Positions 24,092 through 34,920 of a DNA stretch of 64,000 nucleotides are shown here, piece after piece. This DNA is from an uncultured Collinsella sp. GTDB taxonomy: Bacteria > Actinomycetota > Coriobacteriia > Coriobacteriales > Coriobacteriaceae. Position 1 is the first letter of the stretch. Every line of letters starts with the position of its first letter. A program made the translations under genes and the position numbers. The notes beneath the pieces were generated by a model that saw only the letters and a list, made by a program, of their open reading frames with translations, did no database searches and was not told the origin of the DNA. Location of the stretch: positions 1-64,000 of the forward strand of contig UQIN01000007.1 in assembly GCA_900541035.1 (NCBI GenBank). Reading direction: 5' to 3'.

Positions 24092-25090
24092 TTGGCACGA
24101 TCTTCGGGTTTCTCCACAAATCTGAATACCAAGCGACAATCAACGGGTATGCGCCCGTTGATTGTTTTCAGCCTGATTTCGGTGTTGCTGCTCACGTTTT
24201 ACATCCGCGAGGGCGAGGCGGGACCGATTCATGCCGTGCGTTCGGGCGTAACGACGATTACCTCGCCGGTGCGCTTTGTGGGTTCGGCTGTGGCGGCTCC
24301 TTTCAATGCCATTGGCAACGTGTTCTCTAACCTTACGGCGTCGCAGGACACGCTCGACGAGCTCAAGAAGCAAAACGAGGAGCTGACCTCTAAGGTTGCT
24401 GAGCTCTCCGAGGCTCAAAAGACCGCCGAGCGTCTGGAGGGGCTGGTCGGGCTGCAGTCGACCTACAACCTCAAATCGACCGCTGCTCGTATCGTTGGTG
24501 CCTCGGGCGATGCCTGGACCTCGACCGTAACCATCGACAAGGGCTCTGCCGACGGCCTTACCATCAACATGCCTGTGACGAGTTCGGCCGGTGTTATCGG
24601 CCAGATCATCGAAGTCTCGGCCAAGACGTCCACCGTGCGCCTGATTGGCGACGAGAACTCGGGCGTGTCCGCTATGGTGCAGGACACGCGCGCCCAGGGC
24701 ATGCTGCAGGGTCAGGCTGACGGCACGCTGCGTCTTGAGTACGTGAGCGTCGACTCCGATGTTAAGGTTGGCGACATCATCGTGACCTCGGGCATTGGCG
24801 GCGTGTTCCCCAAGGGCCTTCCGCTTGGCACCGTCTCGTCGGTTGAGAAATCGGCAAACGACGTGTACTACACCATTGTGGTGCGCGCTCAGACCACGGC
24901 CGAGAACAACGAGGAAGTGCTGGTCATTACCTCGCTGACCGACGAACAGTCAGTTTCGGATGAGGACGTGAGCACCGCTAATAGCACGCCGCAGGGAACG
25001 TCGCGCGATGCTGCGACCAAGACGAAGGACGAGAGTTCGGATGACAGTTCCGACACGTCCGAGACGACCGATTCTGGCTCGAACGAATAG
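24092..25090 (+). CDS. mreC: Rod shape-determining protein MreC
   Basis: The protein has 332 residues. A short cytoplasmic N-terminus is followed by a membrane anchor (about 22-38), a coiled coil (DTLDELKKQNEELTSKVAEL) and the two beta-barrel domains (VTSSAGVIGQI, then GDIIVTSGIGGVFPKGLPLG). The tail of about 60 residues is Ser/Thr/Asp-rich and probably disordered, longer than in many homologues. It starts at TTG 24092 behind AAAAGGTGG. It lies 21 nt after mreB and links MreB to the periplasmic-side synthases. Confidence 0.94.
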   Translation: MARSSGFSTNLNTKRQSTGMRPLIVFSLISVLLLTFYIREGEAGPIHAVRSGVTTITSPVRFVGSAVAAPFNAIGNVFSNLTASQDTLDELKKQNEELTSKVAELSEAQKTAERLEGLVGLQSTYNLKSTAARIVGASGDAWTSTVTIDKGSADGLTINMPVTSSAGVIGQIIEVSAKTSTVRLIGDENSGVSAMVQDTRAQGMLQGQADGTLRLEYVSVDSDVKVGDIIVTSGIGGVFPKGLPLGTVSSVEKSANDVYYTIVVRAQTTAENNEEVLVITSLTDEQSVSDEDVSTANSTPQGTSRDAATKTKDESSDDSSDTSETTDSGSNE

Positions 25091-25101
25091 GGGGCATGTC
25101 C

Positions 25102-25668
25102 ATGGATCTACACGAGCAGGGGATGAGCTCCCGCACGTTTGTAATCGCTGCCATCGTGTGCGTGCTGCTGCAGGCAGGCCTGGCACCGCAGATCTCCATT
25201 GCGGGCGGTCGCGTCAACTTTATGATTATCCTGGTGTGCCTAAGCGTGTTCTCGGGCGACCCGACCCGTGCCGTCGTGTGCGGTTTTTGCAGCGGCTTGT
25301 TCTATGACCTTTCCGCTGCCGTGCCGGTGGGCGTTATGTCGCTCCTGCTGACCGTGGGTTCTTTTGCCCTGGTGCATAGCGCTGCCGGTCAGACGGGCGG
25401 TACCCCGAGTGCGCGCGGCATCACTGTGGGCGCCTTCGCGTTCGTCATTAATGTGATCTACAGCATCATCTTGCTGTTTATGGGTTTGGAGACGAGCTTT
25501 GTCGTGGCGATCTTCGGCCATGCGCTGCCGTCTTCGATCCTGACGGGTCTGGTTGCCATTCCGTTTTTGATGTCCGGCGTCGTGCCGCAGTCCGGTTATG
25601 GATTCTCCGCACGTGGCGGACGCCAGACGGGCATGCGCTTTAAGCCCAAGACCCGTAAGCTCAAATAG
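25102..25668 (+). CDS. mreD: Rod shape-determining protein MreD
   Basis: The protein has 188 residues with five or six membrane helices, as usual for MreD (for example VCGFCSGLFYDLSAAVPVG). ATG 25102 is preferred to ATG 25096 because GGGGG then lies seven bases upstream rather than one. The C-terminus is basic (MRFKPKTRKLK). It starts 11 nt after mreC. Confidence 0.88.
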   Translation: MDLHEQGMSSRTFVIAAIVCVLLQAGLAPQISIAGGRVNFMIILVCLSVFSGDPTRAVVCGFCSGLFYDLSAAVPVGVMSLLLTVGSFALVHSAAGQTGGTPSARGITVGAFAFVINVIYSIILLFMGLETSFVVAIFGHALPSSILTGLVAIPFLMSGVVPQSGYGFSARGGRQTGMRFKPKTRKLK

Positions 25669-25681
25669 GGGAGGCTCGTAG

Positions 25682-27751
25682 ATGTCTTCCCAGATGACGG
25701 TTATTATCGCCGGTATCGTGCTGGTTGTGGCCATCGTGGTCGCACTGGTGATCATGCGTCGCGGCGATTCTCGTTTTACCTACGATACGCAGCATGGAAC
25801 GGCCCCGCGCGCCACCGAGGGCGAGGGCAATACCGCGGCGACCGCCTTTAAGGGCCGCTTCTCCATCCTCACCACGGGTGTGGGCGCGATGTTCGCGGCG
25901 CTTGCCGTCAAGCTGTGGGGCATGCAGATGGTCTCGTCGGACTATTACGAAAAGCAGGCTAATAGCAATCAGACGCGCACCGTTACCACACCCGCTGTGC
26001 GCGGCCGCATCCTCGACCGCAATGGCGTGGCACTTGTCCAGAACCGTCCCTCACTTGCTGTCGTGGCCTACCGCGACCTTGCCGAGGATGAGGTTCTGGT
26101 TCGCCATCTTGCCAACGTGCTCGGTATGCCCTACGTGGCGGTGCTGCGCAATATTCAGGACAATTCCGAGGGCGCTCAGAGCCTGCATACCATCGCGACG
26201 GACGTCCGTCGCTCCACGGTTGCCTATATTCAGGAGCACGCCGGCGAGTTCCCGGGCGTCAAGATTGCCGAGCGTACCGAGCGCCAGTATCCATATGGCG
26301 AGACGGCATGCCATATCTTGGGCTATACCGGCACCATTACCTCCGAGCAGCTCGAGGCCCAGAATAAGAAAACCTCTGGTGATGATGATGCTTCTGCTGG
26401 CCGGATTACGTACCAGTCGGGCGATATCGTGGGCCAGGCGGGTGTTGAGAGCTACTACGAAAACCTGCTGCAGGGTATTCGTGGCGAGCAGACCGTCAAG
26501 GTCGATGCCTCGGGCAATGTGACCGGTCAGGCCGGCGCCGTGCCCGCCAAGGCCGGCTCCGACATTAAGCTCACGCTCGATCTTAAGATCCAACAGGCCT
26601 GTGAGACGGCGCTGGCGAGCGCCATCGAGCTTGCCAAGACCACTGGCTACAGCAATGCCGGCAACGGCGCTGTGGTGTGCCTCGATCCCAACAATGGCGA
26701 GATCCTGGGCATGGCGAGCGAGCCCAAGTTCGATCCGTCCGTCTTTATCGGCGGCGTCTCAAATGACGTGTGGACCGAGCTCAATGATGACAAGGGTTCG
26801 CACCCGCTGCTCAACCGCGCCATTAGCGGACAGTACATGTCGGCCTCGACCATCAAGCCGCTCTCGGCACTGGCCGGTCTTGAGTTTGGAACCTACACTT
26901 CAACGCAGACAACCAACTGCACGGGCTATTGGACGGGCCTGGGCAAGGCTTGGGGCAAGCGCTGCTGGCTGACGTCTGGCCACGGCACCATGACGCTGCA
27001 GTCGGGTATCGCCAACTCGTGTGACCCCGTCTTCTACGACATGGGCAAGGCCTTCTTTTATGACGAGCAACATTCCGAGGGCCTGCAGGAGGTCTTTCGT
27101 CGCTGGGGCCTAGGCAAGACCTGCGGTATCGATCTGCCGAGTGAGGGCGCGGGCCGTATTCCCGATGCCGAGTGGAAAGAGTCGTACTTTACCGACGCCT
27201 CTGCCGAGGACCGCAAGTGGAATGCCGGCGATATGACCAACATTGCCATCGGCCAAGGCGACATCCTGGTGACGCCCCTGCAGATGGCGTGCGCCTATAT
27301 GGGTCTTGCCAACGGCGGCAAACAGTACGTGCCTCACGTGTTTTTGTCTGCCGTGTCGCGCGATGGCGACGGCGATGCCTATAAGTACAACGGCAAGGGC
27401 AAGAAGAAGCGCCTGGAGGCCAAGATCAACAGCGATTCGGATTTGACTCTTGTTCGCAACGGCATGCACGACGTGATTTACACGGCATCGACGTCCCTGG
27501 CAGCTCACTTTGGCACCCTGACGCCGCAGGTGTACGGCAAGTCGGGCACGGGCGAGAAAAGCGGCGAGGACGAATACGCGTGGTTCTGCGCCTATGCACC
27601 GGCCGATGATCCCAAGTATGTCATCGCTACTGTCCTGGAGCAGGGCGGCGGTGGTTCGGATACCGCGATGCATGTCGTGCGCGACGTGCTCGGCGTGATT
27701 TATGACGAGCCCGATACCTCTTCGGCCTCGGGCGATTCTTCGGTTCGATAG
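25682..27751 (+). CDS. mrdA: Penicillin-binding protein 2 (elongasome transpeptidase)
   Basis: The protein has 689 residues. A PBP dimer domain (TPAVRGRILDRNG onward) is followed by a transpeptidase domain with SxxK at Ser389 (ASTIKPLSAL), the SxD form of the second motif (ANSCDPVFYD) and KSGTG with Lys620. It cross-links peptidoglycan during side-wall growth with RodA, encoded next. The N-terminus is odd: one hydrophobic segment at about 6-25 and a second at about 61-80, separated by a polar linker, whereas PBP2 usually has one. The ATG has GGGGAGG upstream. Confidence 0.93.
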   Translation: MSSQMTVIIAGIVLVVAIVVALVIMRRGDSRFTYDTQHGTAPRATEGEGNTAATAFKGRFSILTTGVGAMFAALAVKLWGMQMVSSDYYEKQANSNQTRTVTTPAVRGRILDRNGVALVQNRPSLAVVAYRDLAEDEVLVRHLANVLGMPYVAVLRNIQDNSEGAQSLHTIATDVRRSTVAYIQEHAGEFPGVKIAERTERQYPYGETACHILGYTGTITSEQLEAQNKKTSGDDDASAGRITYQSGDIVGQAGVESYYENLLQGIRGEQTVKVDASGNVTGQAGAVPAKAGSDIKLTLDLKIQQACETALASAIELAKTTGYSNAGNGAVVCLDPNNGEILGMASEPKFDPSVFIGGVSNDVWTELNDDKGSHPLLNRAISGQYMSASTIKPLSALAGLEFGTYTSTQTTNCTGYWTGLGKAWGKRCWLTSGHGTMTLQSGIANSCDPVFYDMGKAFFYDEQHSEGLQEVFRRWGLGKTCGIDLPSEGAGRIPDAEWKESYFTDASAEDRKWNAGDMTNIAIGQGDILVTPLQMACAYMGLANGGKQYVPHVFLSAVSRDGDGDAYKYNGKGKKKRLEAKINSDSDLTLVRNGMHDVIYTASTSLAAHFGTLTPQVYGKSGTGEKSGEDEYAWFCAYAPADDPKYVIATVLEQGGGGSDTAMHVVRDVLGVIYDEPDTSSASGDSSVR

Positions 27752-27760
27752 GAGGTTGCG

Positions 27761-28987
27761 ATGGATTTTTCTCCGGCGGATCTGTTCCGTTCAACCAAGA
27801 CCGGCTCTCGCAGCAGCCTGGACCGCGTCAACAAGCAACTTTCGGCCTCGCGCGGCACGTTTCGCCAAAAGGTGCATATCGGTGTGCTCGTGGCTACTGT
27901 GGCGCTCGTCGCCTACGGTGCCATCATTATCTGGTCGGCTTCGCAGTTTAAGGCCGATGCTTCGTTCTCGCGCCATCTGCTGGGAATTGGCATCGGCACG
28001 GTGCTGGCGGTGCTGGTCTGGCGCTCCGACCTGCGCGGTATTTCCAATTTCTCGACGGCGTTGCTCGTCATCGACCTGATCGTGATCCTCTCGCCCAAGA
28101 TTCCGGGTCTGTCCTATACGGGCGGTCTGGGCATGACGGGCTGGATCAAGATTCCCGGTATTGGCTTGACATTCCAGCCGGTTGAGCTTGCCAAGCTCAT
28201 CACCATCTTCTTTATTGCTACGCTTGGCTCGCAGTATAACGGTCGCATCGATACCGTTCGCGACTATGTCAAGCTCTGCGGCATGCTTTCCATTCCGTTT
28301 TTGGCCGTCGTTGCCATGGGCGACCTGGGATCGGGCCTGGTCGTGCTGGTTTCTGGCGCTATCGTCATCTGTATGAGCGGTGCACGTCGCGAATGGGTGC
28401 TGTCGACCCTGGCCCTGCTTGTGGGCCTGGTGGCCCTCGTCCTGGCGCTCGATTCGGTCTTTGATTCGTTGCTCGGCCACGATGTGCTCATCAAGCAGTA
28501 TCAGATGAACCGTCTGACGGTCTTTATCGACCCCGATAATGCCGATTCGGACGATGCGTACAATCTGCAGCAGTCGTTGATCGCGGTCGGCTCGGGCGGT
28601 TTCTTTGGTAAGGGCCTGGGGCATGCGACGCAGTCGGCCGGCGGCTTTCTGCCTGAGTTCCACACCGACTTCGTCTTCGCCTTTTTGTCCGAGACCTTTG
28701 GTTTTTGCGGTTCCTTTTTGCTCCTGTGCCTCTACGTGCTGCTGATCTTTTCGACGATTCGCGTCGCCTTTAAGTGTGAGTCGCTGTTTTTGCGTCTTTC
28801 GTGTGTGGGCATCGTTGGCATGTGGGCGTTCCAGACCTTCGAAAACATCGGCATGTGCATCGGCATGATGCCGATTACCGGTATTCCACTACCGTTTATT
28901 AGCTTCGGTTCGTCTTCGATGATGATTCAGCTGCTGACGGTGGGTATCGTACAATCCATATGGCGGCATCGTTCGGGCGCCGCGTAA
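27761..28987 (+). CDS. rodA: RodA, SEDS-family peptidoglycan polymerase
   Basis: The protein has 408 residues with about ten membrane helices. It shows WIKIPGIGLTFQPVELAKL, GDLGSGLVVL, the AVGSGGFFGKGLG loop and LPEFHTDFVFAFLSE with the catalytic aspartate region, then GIPLPFISFGSSSM. It polymerises lipid II together with PBP2. AGGAGG precedes the ATG, 9 nt after the mrdA stop. A 45-residue cytoplasmic N-terminus is longer than usual. Confidence 0.94.
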   Translation: MDFSPADLFRSTKTGSRSSLDRVNKQLSASRGTFRQKVHIGVLVATVALVAYGAIIIWSASQFKADASFSRHLLGIGIGTVLAVLVWRSDLRGISNFSTALLVIDLIVILSPKIPGLSYTGGLGMTGWIKIPGIGLTFQPVELAKLITIFFIATLGSQYNGRIDTVRDYVKLCGMLSIPFLAVVAMGDLGSGLVVLVSGAIVICMSGARREWVLSTLALLVGLVALVLALDSVFDSLLGHDVLIKQYQMNRLTVFIDPDNADSDDAYNLQQSLIAVGSGGFFGKGLGHATQSAGGFLPEFHTDFVFAFLSETFGFCGSFLLLCLYVLLIFSTIRVAFKCESLFLRLSCVGIVGMWAFQTFENIGMCIGMMPITGIPLPFISFGSSSMMIQLLTVGIVQSIWRHRSGAA

Positions 28988-29005
28988 CCGCTGGAGGGGT
29001 TTGCT

Positions 29006-29935
29006 ATGAAAATTCCCGTAGATAAGCTGACCCGCGCTTTTAAGATGGGCGCGTCCGTTAAGAAGGATTCCGATACGCCGGTGCGCGTCTCGGTTTATCT
29101 GGATTCGTCCGCCTCGCGCTTTCTGGCCGAGACGGTGCGAGACGCCTTTGTGCCGCAGACGACCTCGGGCATTGTGCGCGTCGAGCGTCTGGGGGAGGAG
29201 CGAATTGCTCCAAAGACCGATACCGATGTGGTGCTGGTGCTCTCGTGTGGTTCCGACCGCTTGGAGAGTGCCGTGCAGGAGCTCGTGATCGCCGGCGCGC
29301 CCGTGTGCGTGCTTGCCGAGTCTGCTGTGGAGGTGCCGTTTATCGAGGAGTCCACGCCCATGCTCGGCGTGGTGGCGGCAACCGATAAGACGTATCTGCT
29401 CGAGACGCTTGCCCGCTGGATTCTCGATCGCACCGACAAGGAAACGGCTTTTGCGGCGAACTTTGCCTTTATGCGCATCGCGGCAGCCAATCGTATCATC
29501 ACCTCGTGCGCGCTCACCAATATGGCGACCGGTGCGCTGGTGTTTTTGCCGGGTGCCGATTATCCCGTTATGGCGCTGGCGCAGGTGGGCATGCTCTTTG
29601 AGCTCGCGGCTGTCTTTGGGCGCGGCATAAAGCCCGAGCGCGGCTATGAGGTCGCGGGCGTGCTCGTCGGCGGTCTGGTGATTCGCGCCGTCACCCGCGC
29701 ATTGGTGAAGCAGACGCCGCATATTGGGTTTGCCGTCAAGGCGCTCACTGCTGCCGCGGGCACCTACGGCATGGGCCGTGCGCTCGTTTCGCTTTACGAG
29801 CGCGATGTCGACTACAGCCGTGCCAACGAGGTGGTCACTGCCACGTTCTCCCGCGTTCGCGATCTGGTGACCACGGTCGCGGGCGCTACCCGTCCTATGG
29901 CGTCCTATCAGGACGCATCAGATCTCGCTGCTTAG
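29006..29935 (+). CDS. DUF697/YcjF-like membrane-associated protein, function unknown
   Basis: The protein has 309 residues. The N-terminal 130 are soluble alpha/beta (VRVSVYLDSSASRFLAETV, then DVVLVLSCGSDRLESAVQEL), with no P-loop. The C-terminal half has hydrophobic helices and an ALVFLPGADYPVMALAQVGM segment resembling DUF697 proteins. It sits 18 nt after rodA and 10 nt before the radical-SAM gene, so it is probably in the elongasome operon. GGAGGGG precedes the ATG. A role in envelope growth is inferred only from position. Confidence 0.65.
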   Translation: MKIPVDKLTRAFKMGASVKKDSDTPVRVSVYLDSSASRFLAETVRDAFVPQTTSGIVRVERLGEERIAPKTDTDVVLVLSCGSDRLESAVQELVIAGAPVCVLAESAVEVPFIEESTPMLGVVAATDKTYLLETLARWILDRTDKETAFAANFAFMRIAAANRIITSCALTNMATGALVFLPGADYPVMALAQVGMLFELAAVFGRGIKPERGYEVAGVLVGGLVIRAVTRALVKQTPHIGFAVKALTAAAGTYGMGRALVSLYERDVDYSRANEVVTATFSRVRDLVTTVAGATRPMASYQDASDLAA

Positions 29936-29945
29936 GGGTTTTCCG

Positions 29946-31823
29946 TTGCGCGTTCCGTACCAAGATTGTTTTCATTTAATTGAGCCGTTGCTCGCCAAGG
30001 TCGAGAAGCCGAGCCGCTATATCGATCACGAGTGGGGCACGCTTTCCAAGGCCGATGCCGACTACCGTTGCTGCCTGATCTACCCGGATGTGTACGAGGT
30101 CGGTCTGCCTAACCAGGGCATCGCCATCCTCTACAACATCCTTAACCAGGCCGAGGGCATCTCCTGCGAGCGCGGCTATGTGCCGTGGCCCGATATGGGT
30201 GACGCCATGCGCGAGGCGGGCATTCCGCTGCTCTCGCTCGAGGGTGCAGCGCCGGTCGCTTCGTTTGATATCGTCGGCCTGCATGTTCCGCACGAGATGG
30301 CGGTGACGAACTTCCTCGAGGCTCTCGACCTCGCTGGTATTCCGCTGTTGGCGGCCGACCGAGGCGAGGACGACCCCATTATCATCGCCGGCGGCCCCTC
30401 GGTGTACAACCCCGAGCCGTACGCGGCCTTCTTCGATGCCATCCTCATCGGCGAGGGCGAGGAATCGCTGCTCGAGACCTGCCAGCTGCATCGCCGCCTG
30501 CGTGACGAAGGAGTCCCGCGCGCGCAGATTGTTGAGCAGCTTGCATCCATTGCCGGCAACTACGTGCCGTCGCTCTATGAGGTTCGTCACGACGAGCCCT
30601 GCTCGCCGCATGGCTACACCGTGCCGCGTGAGGGCAAGGATGCGCCGACCGTGGTCTACAAGCGCGTCGTCGAGGATTTCGGTGCCACGAATCCGCTGTC
30701 GCAGTCGTGCGTGCCCTATGCGCAGCTGGTCCACGACCGCCTGTCTATCGAGATCCTGCGCGGCTGCGCCCGCGGCTGTCGTTTTTGCCAGGCCGGCATG
30801 ACGTATCGCCCGGTGCGCGAGCGCTCGGCCGACCAGATCGTCTCGTCGGTGATTCAGGGTCTGGAAAAGACCGGCTATGACGAGGTGTCGCTGACCTCGC
30901 TCTCCACGACCGACCATTCCTGCATTCGCGACGTGCTCGGCAGGCTCAACCGTCGCCTGGAGGATACGGGTATTCGCGTGTCCATTCCGTCGCAGCGTCT
31001 GGATTCGTTTGGCGTGGATATGGCCGAGTCGGTCGCCGGCGAAAAGAAGGGCGGCCTGACGTTCGCGCCCGAGGCCGGCAGCCAGCGCATGCGCGACATT
31101 ATTAACAAGAACGTGACCGAGGAGGACCTGGACCGTGCGGCCAAGGCGGCCTTCGAGGCCGGATGGAATCGCATGAAGCTCTACTTTATGATGGGCCTTC
31201 CCGGCGAGCGCGACGAGGATATCGTGGCCATCGCCAATCTGGCCGATCACGTGCTGGAGCTCGGTCGTTCCGTGGTGCCCAAGGCGCGCCGCGGCTCGAT
31301 CTCGGTGTCCATTTCGGTTTCGGTCTTTATCCCCAAGGCTGCCACGCCGTTTCAGTGGTGCCCGCAGCTCGACTACGACGACGTCAAGCGTCGCCAGAAG
31401 CTGCTTGTCACGAGTGTTCGCAATCGTGCCGTTCGCGTGCATTACCACGATGCCGAGACCTCGCTCATCGAGGCCGCACTGTCCCGCGCCGGTCGTGACA
31501 TGACGCCCGTCATCATCGATGCTTGGCGCGCGGGCTCTCGCTTTGACGCTTGGGTAGAGCATTTCTCGCTCGATAACTGGAAGGAGGCTGCTGCCAAAAA
31601 CGGCATCGACCTCAATGAGCTCGTGCACCTGCCCTATGAGTTGGATTGGCGCCTGCCGTGGGAGCATGTGAGCCCCGGCTGCACGCGCGGTTTCCTCGAG
31701 CGCGAGTACCGTCGCTCGCTCGAGGGCGTCACGACTCCCGACTGCACCCGCACGTCGTGCACCGGCTGCGGAATCTGCCCCACGCTCCACGCCAAGAATG
31801 TATTGATGGGTGATCGCGCATGA
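29946..31823 (+). CDS. B12-binding-domain radical SAM protein (TIGR03960-like)
   Basis: The protein has 625 residues. A cobalamin-binding-like N-terminal domain (CLIYPDVYEVGLPNQG, then ISCERGYVPWPDM) precedes a radical SAM core with the cluster motif CARGCRFCQ (Cys274, 278, 281). The tail has extra cysteines (CTRTSCTGCGICP) that could hold another cluster or zinc. TTG 29946 has AGGGG seven bases upstream. The partner gene overlaps by 4 nt. This pair beside rplU-rpmA-obg is a widespread arrangement whose substrate is unknown to me. Confidence 0.88.
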   Translation: MRVPYQDCFHLIEPLLAKVEKPSRYIDHEWGTLSKADADYRCCLIYPDVYEVGLPNQGIAILYNILNQAEGISCERGYVPWPDMGDAMREAGIPLLSLEGAAPVASFDIVGLHVPHEMAVTNFLEALDLAGIPLLAADRGEDDPIIIAGGPSVYNPEPYAAFFDAILIGEGEESLLETCQLHRRLRDEGVPRAQIVEQLASIAGNYVPSLYEVRHDEPCSPHGYTVPREGKDAPTVVYKRVVEDFGATNPLSQSCVPYAQLVHDRLSIEILRGCARGCRFCQAGMTYRPVRERSADQIVSSVIQGLEKTGYDEVSLTSLSTTDHSCIRDVLGRLNRRLEDTGIRVSIPSQRLDSFGVDMAESVAGEKKGGLTFAPEAGSQRMRDIINKNVTEEDLDRAAKAAFEAGWNRMKLYFMMGLPGERDEDIVAIANLADHVLELGRSVVPKARRGSISVSISVSVFIPKAATPFQWCPQLDYDDVKRRQKLLVTSVRNRAVRVHYHDAETSLIEAALSRAGRDMTPVIIDAWRAGSRFDAWVEHFSLDNWKEAAAKNGIDLNELVHLPYELDWRLPWEHVSPGCTRGFLEREYRRSLEGVTTPDCTRTSCTGCGICPTLHAKNVLMGDRA

Positions 31824-32632
31824 GTGAGCGCCTGACCGACAACCCCACGCTCTTTAGACTTCGTGTTCGCTATGGCAAGCGCGATCGCCTTAAGTACCTG
31901 GGCCATCTGGAAGTAATCCATACCATTGAGCGCATCGTGCGCCGTGCGGGGCTTCCCTATGCCGTCACGCAGGGCTTCTCACCGCATATGCGCGTGGGCT
32001 TCTCTTCGGCGCTGCCGGTTGGTACCTCGTCGACCTGCGAGTGGTATGACCTGTTTATGACCGAGTTCGTGGCGCTCGACGAGGCGTTTGGACGCCTGGC
32101 TGCGGCGTCTCCGGCCGATCTGGCGCCCATCGAGGCGGCGTACATCGACGTGCGCACGCCGGCGTTGACGGCGCAGCTCACGCGCCTGTCGTATCGCATC
32201 GACCTGCACTTGGATCCCGAGGCGCCCGTAAGCGCCGACGAGGTGCGTCGTGCGATCGACACGCTGCGTGCGGACCATGGCATCGACTACGCGCGTGGCA
32301 AAAAGAGCAAGCGCTTGGATTTGGATCACACGCTCGTGGGCTATGAGCTCACGGCGGGGGAGCGCCCGGATCATTTGGTGCTCATGCTCGACACCCATGC
32401 CGACAACGAGGGCTCCATGCGTCCGGAAATTTTGCTTTCCGCTGCTGATGTTTTGTTGCAGGGCTTGACCCCGGGCGTGGATGCACCTATTGTTTCCACC
32501 GGTATGCAAGACCTCGTGACCATCTGCTCCTACGATGTCGAGCGTCAGAATCAAGCATGCGAGGACGACGAGGGCCGACTCGTCAGCCCCATACCTGTGC
32601 GAACTTGTGGATTTGCTCCACATACTCGTTGA
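31820..32632 (+). CDS. Radical-SAM-associated protein (DUF2344/TIGR03936)
   Basis: The protein has 270 residues. RVRYGKRDRLKYLGHLEVI and GLPYAVTQGFSPHMRVGFSSALPVG are typical of DUF2344. It overlaps the radical-SAM gene by ATGA, implying coupled translation and joint function. In many genomes this gene is followed by RNase G before rplU; here that gene is absent and the rplU promoter overlaps the stop codon. Confidence 0.85.
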   Translation: MSERLTDNPTLFRLRVRYGKRDRLKYLGHLEVIHTIERIVRRAGLPYAVTQGFSPHMRVGFSSALPVGTSSTCEWYDLFMTEFVALDEAFGRLAAASPADLAPIEAAYIDVRTPALTAQLTRLSYRIDLHLDPEAPVSADEVRRAIDTLRADHGIDYARGKKSKRLDLDHTLVGYELTAGERPDHLVLMLDTHADNEGSMRPEILLSAADVLLQGLTPGVDAPIVSTGMQDLVTICSYDVERQNQACEDDEGRLVSPIPVRTCGFAPHTR

Positions 32633-32657
32633 CGGGGGTATTTTCGCCTGCTACTAT
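32629..32657 (+). promoter_or_regulatory. Promoter of rplU-rpmA
   Basis: TTGACG (32629-32634), a 17-nt spacer, TACTAT (32652-32657). The -35 overlaps the stop codon of the preceding gene. The start codon of rplU is 43 nt after the -10. Confidence 0.8.
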
Positions 32658-32699
32658 ATTCGGCTGTTGCACTAACTGATGCATGAAGGGCAAGTAAAC

Positions 32700-33074
32700 A
32701 TGTACGCAATCGTTAACACGGGCGGCAAGCAGTACAAGGTCGCCACCGACGATGTCATCACCGTCGAGAAGATCGAGGGCAATGAGGGCGATAAGATCAC
32801 CCTGCCGGTTATCTTCCTCAACGATGGTAAGAAGATCGTCACCGATCCCGACAAGCTGGCCAAGGCCAAGGTTACCGCTCAGATCGTTGAGCAGTTCAAG
32901 GGCGAGAAGCAGCTGGTCTTCAAGTTCCACAAGCGCAAGCGCTATCGTCGTCTGAAGGGTCACCGTCAGCAGCTGACCAAGCTGAAGATCGTGAAGGTTC
33001 AGGCTACCTCCCGCGCCAAGAAGGCTGTCAAGGCAGAGGCTGAGGCTGTTGCCGAGGCTCCCGTCGCCGAGTAG
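32700..33074 (+). CDS. rplU: Ribosomal protein L21
   Basis: The protein has 124 residues. It starts MYAIVNTGGKQYKV, the family N-terminus, at ATG 32700. FKFHKRKRYRRLKGHRQ is the rRNA-binding region. A C-terminal Ala/Glu-rich extension of about 20 residues goes beyond the usual 103. It belongs to the large ribosomal subunit and precedes rpmA by 33 nt. Confidence 0.96.
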   Translation: MYAIVNTGGKQYKVATDDVITVEKIEGNEGDKITLPVIFLNDGKKIVTDPDKLAKAKVTAQIVEQFKGEKQLVFKFHKRKRYRRLKGHRQQLTKLKIVKVQATSRAKKAVKAEAEAVAEAPVAE

Positions 33075-33107
33075 ATTACACTCGTAACGAAAGAGTAGGT
33101 ATACACA

Positions 33108-33365
33108 ATGGCACACAAAAAAGGACTCGGTTCCTCCCGTAATGGCCGTGACTCCCGCGGTCAGCGCCTTGGCACGAAGCGCTATGCCGGCCAGACGGTA
33201 ACCACGGGCACGATTCTCGTCCGTCAGCACGGCACGCACATCCACCCGGGTGAGAACGTTGGCCGTGGCAAGGACGACACGCTGTTCGCGCTGGTCGACG
33301 GTACCGTTGAGTTCCACAAGGGTATCAAGCACAGGGTCAGCGTACGCCCGCTCGCGAACGCGTAA
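33108..33365 (+). CDS. rpmA: Ribosomal protein L27
   Basis: The protein has 85 residues and begins [16 protein letters not shown]. The N-terminus is already the mature form that reaches the peptidyl-transferase centre. It has no leader of the kind removed by the Prp protease in Firmicutes, and no Prp gene lies in the 33-nt gap to rplU, which is consistent. Confidence 0.97.
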   Translation: MAHKKGLGSSRNGRDSRGQRLGTKRYAGQTVTTGTILVRQHGTHIHPGENVGRGKDDTLFALVDGTVEFHKGIKHRVSVRPLANA

Positions 33366-33390
33366 TTCACCCTTCATAGAGCACATATGT

Positions 33391-33434
33391 GGGAGGCACT
33401 TGAGTTTTAGGATTCAAGGGTCTCCCTCTTTTTT
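33391..33434 (+). terminator. Terminator after rpmA
   Basis: GGGAGGCACTTGA (33391-33403) pairs with TCAAGGGTCTCCC (33414-33426), with one mismatch and one wobble, followed by TCTTTTTT. obgE starts 17 nt later, so it either has readthrough or a promoter inside this region. Confidence 0.75.
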
Positions 33435-33438
33435 GTAG

Positions 33439-34917
<1,479 letters not shown>

Positions 34918-34920
34918 GCC

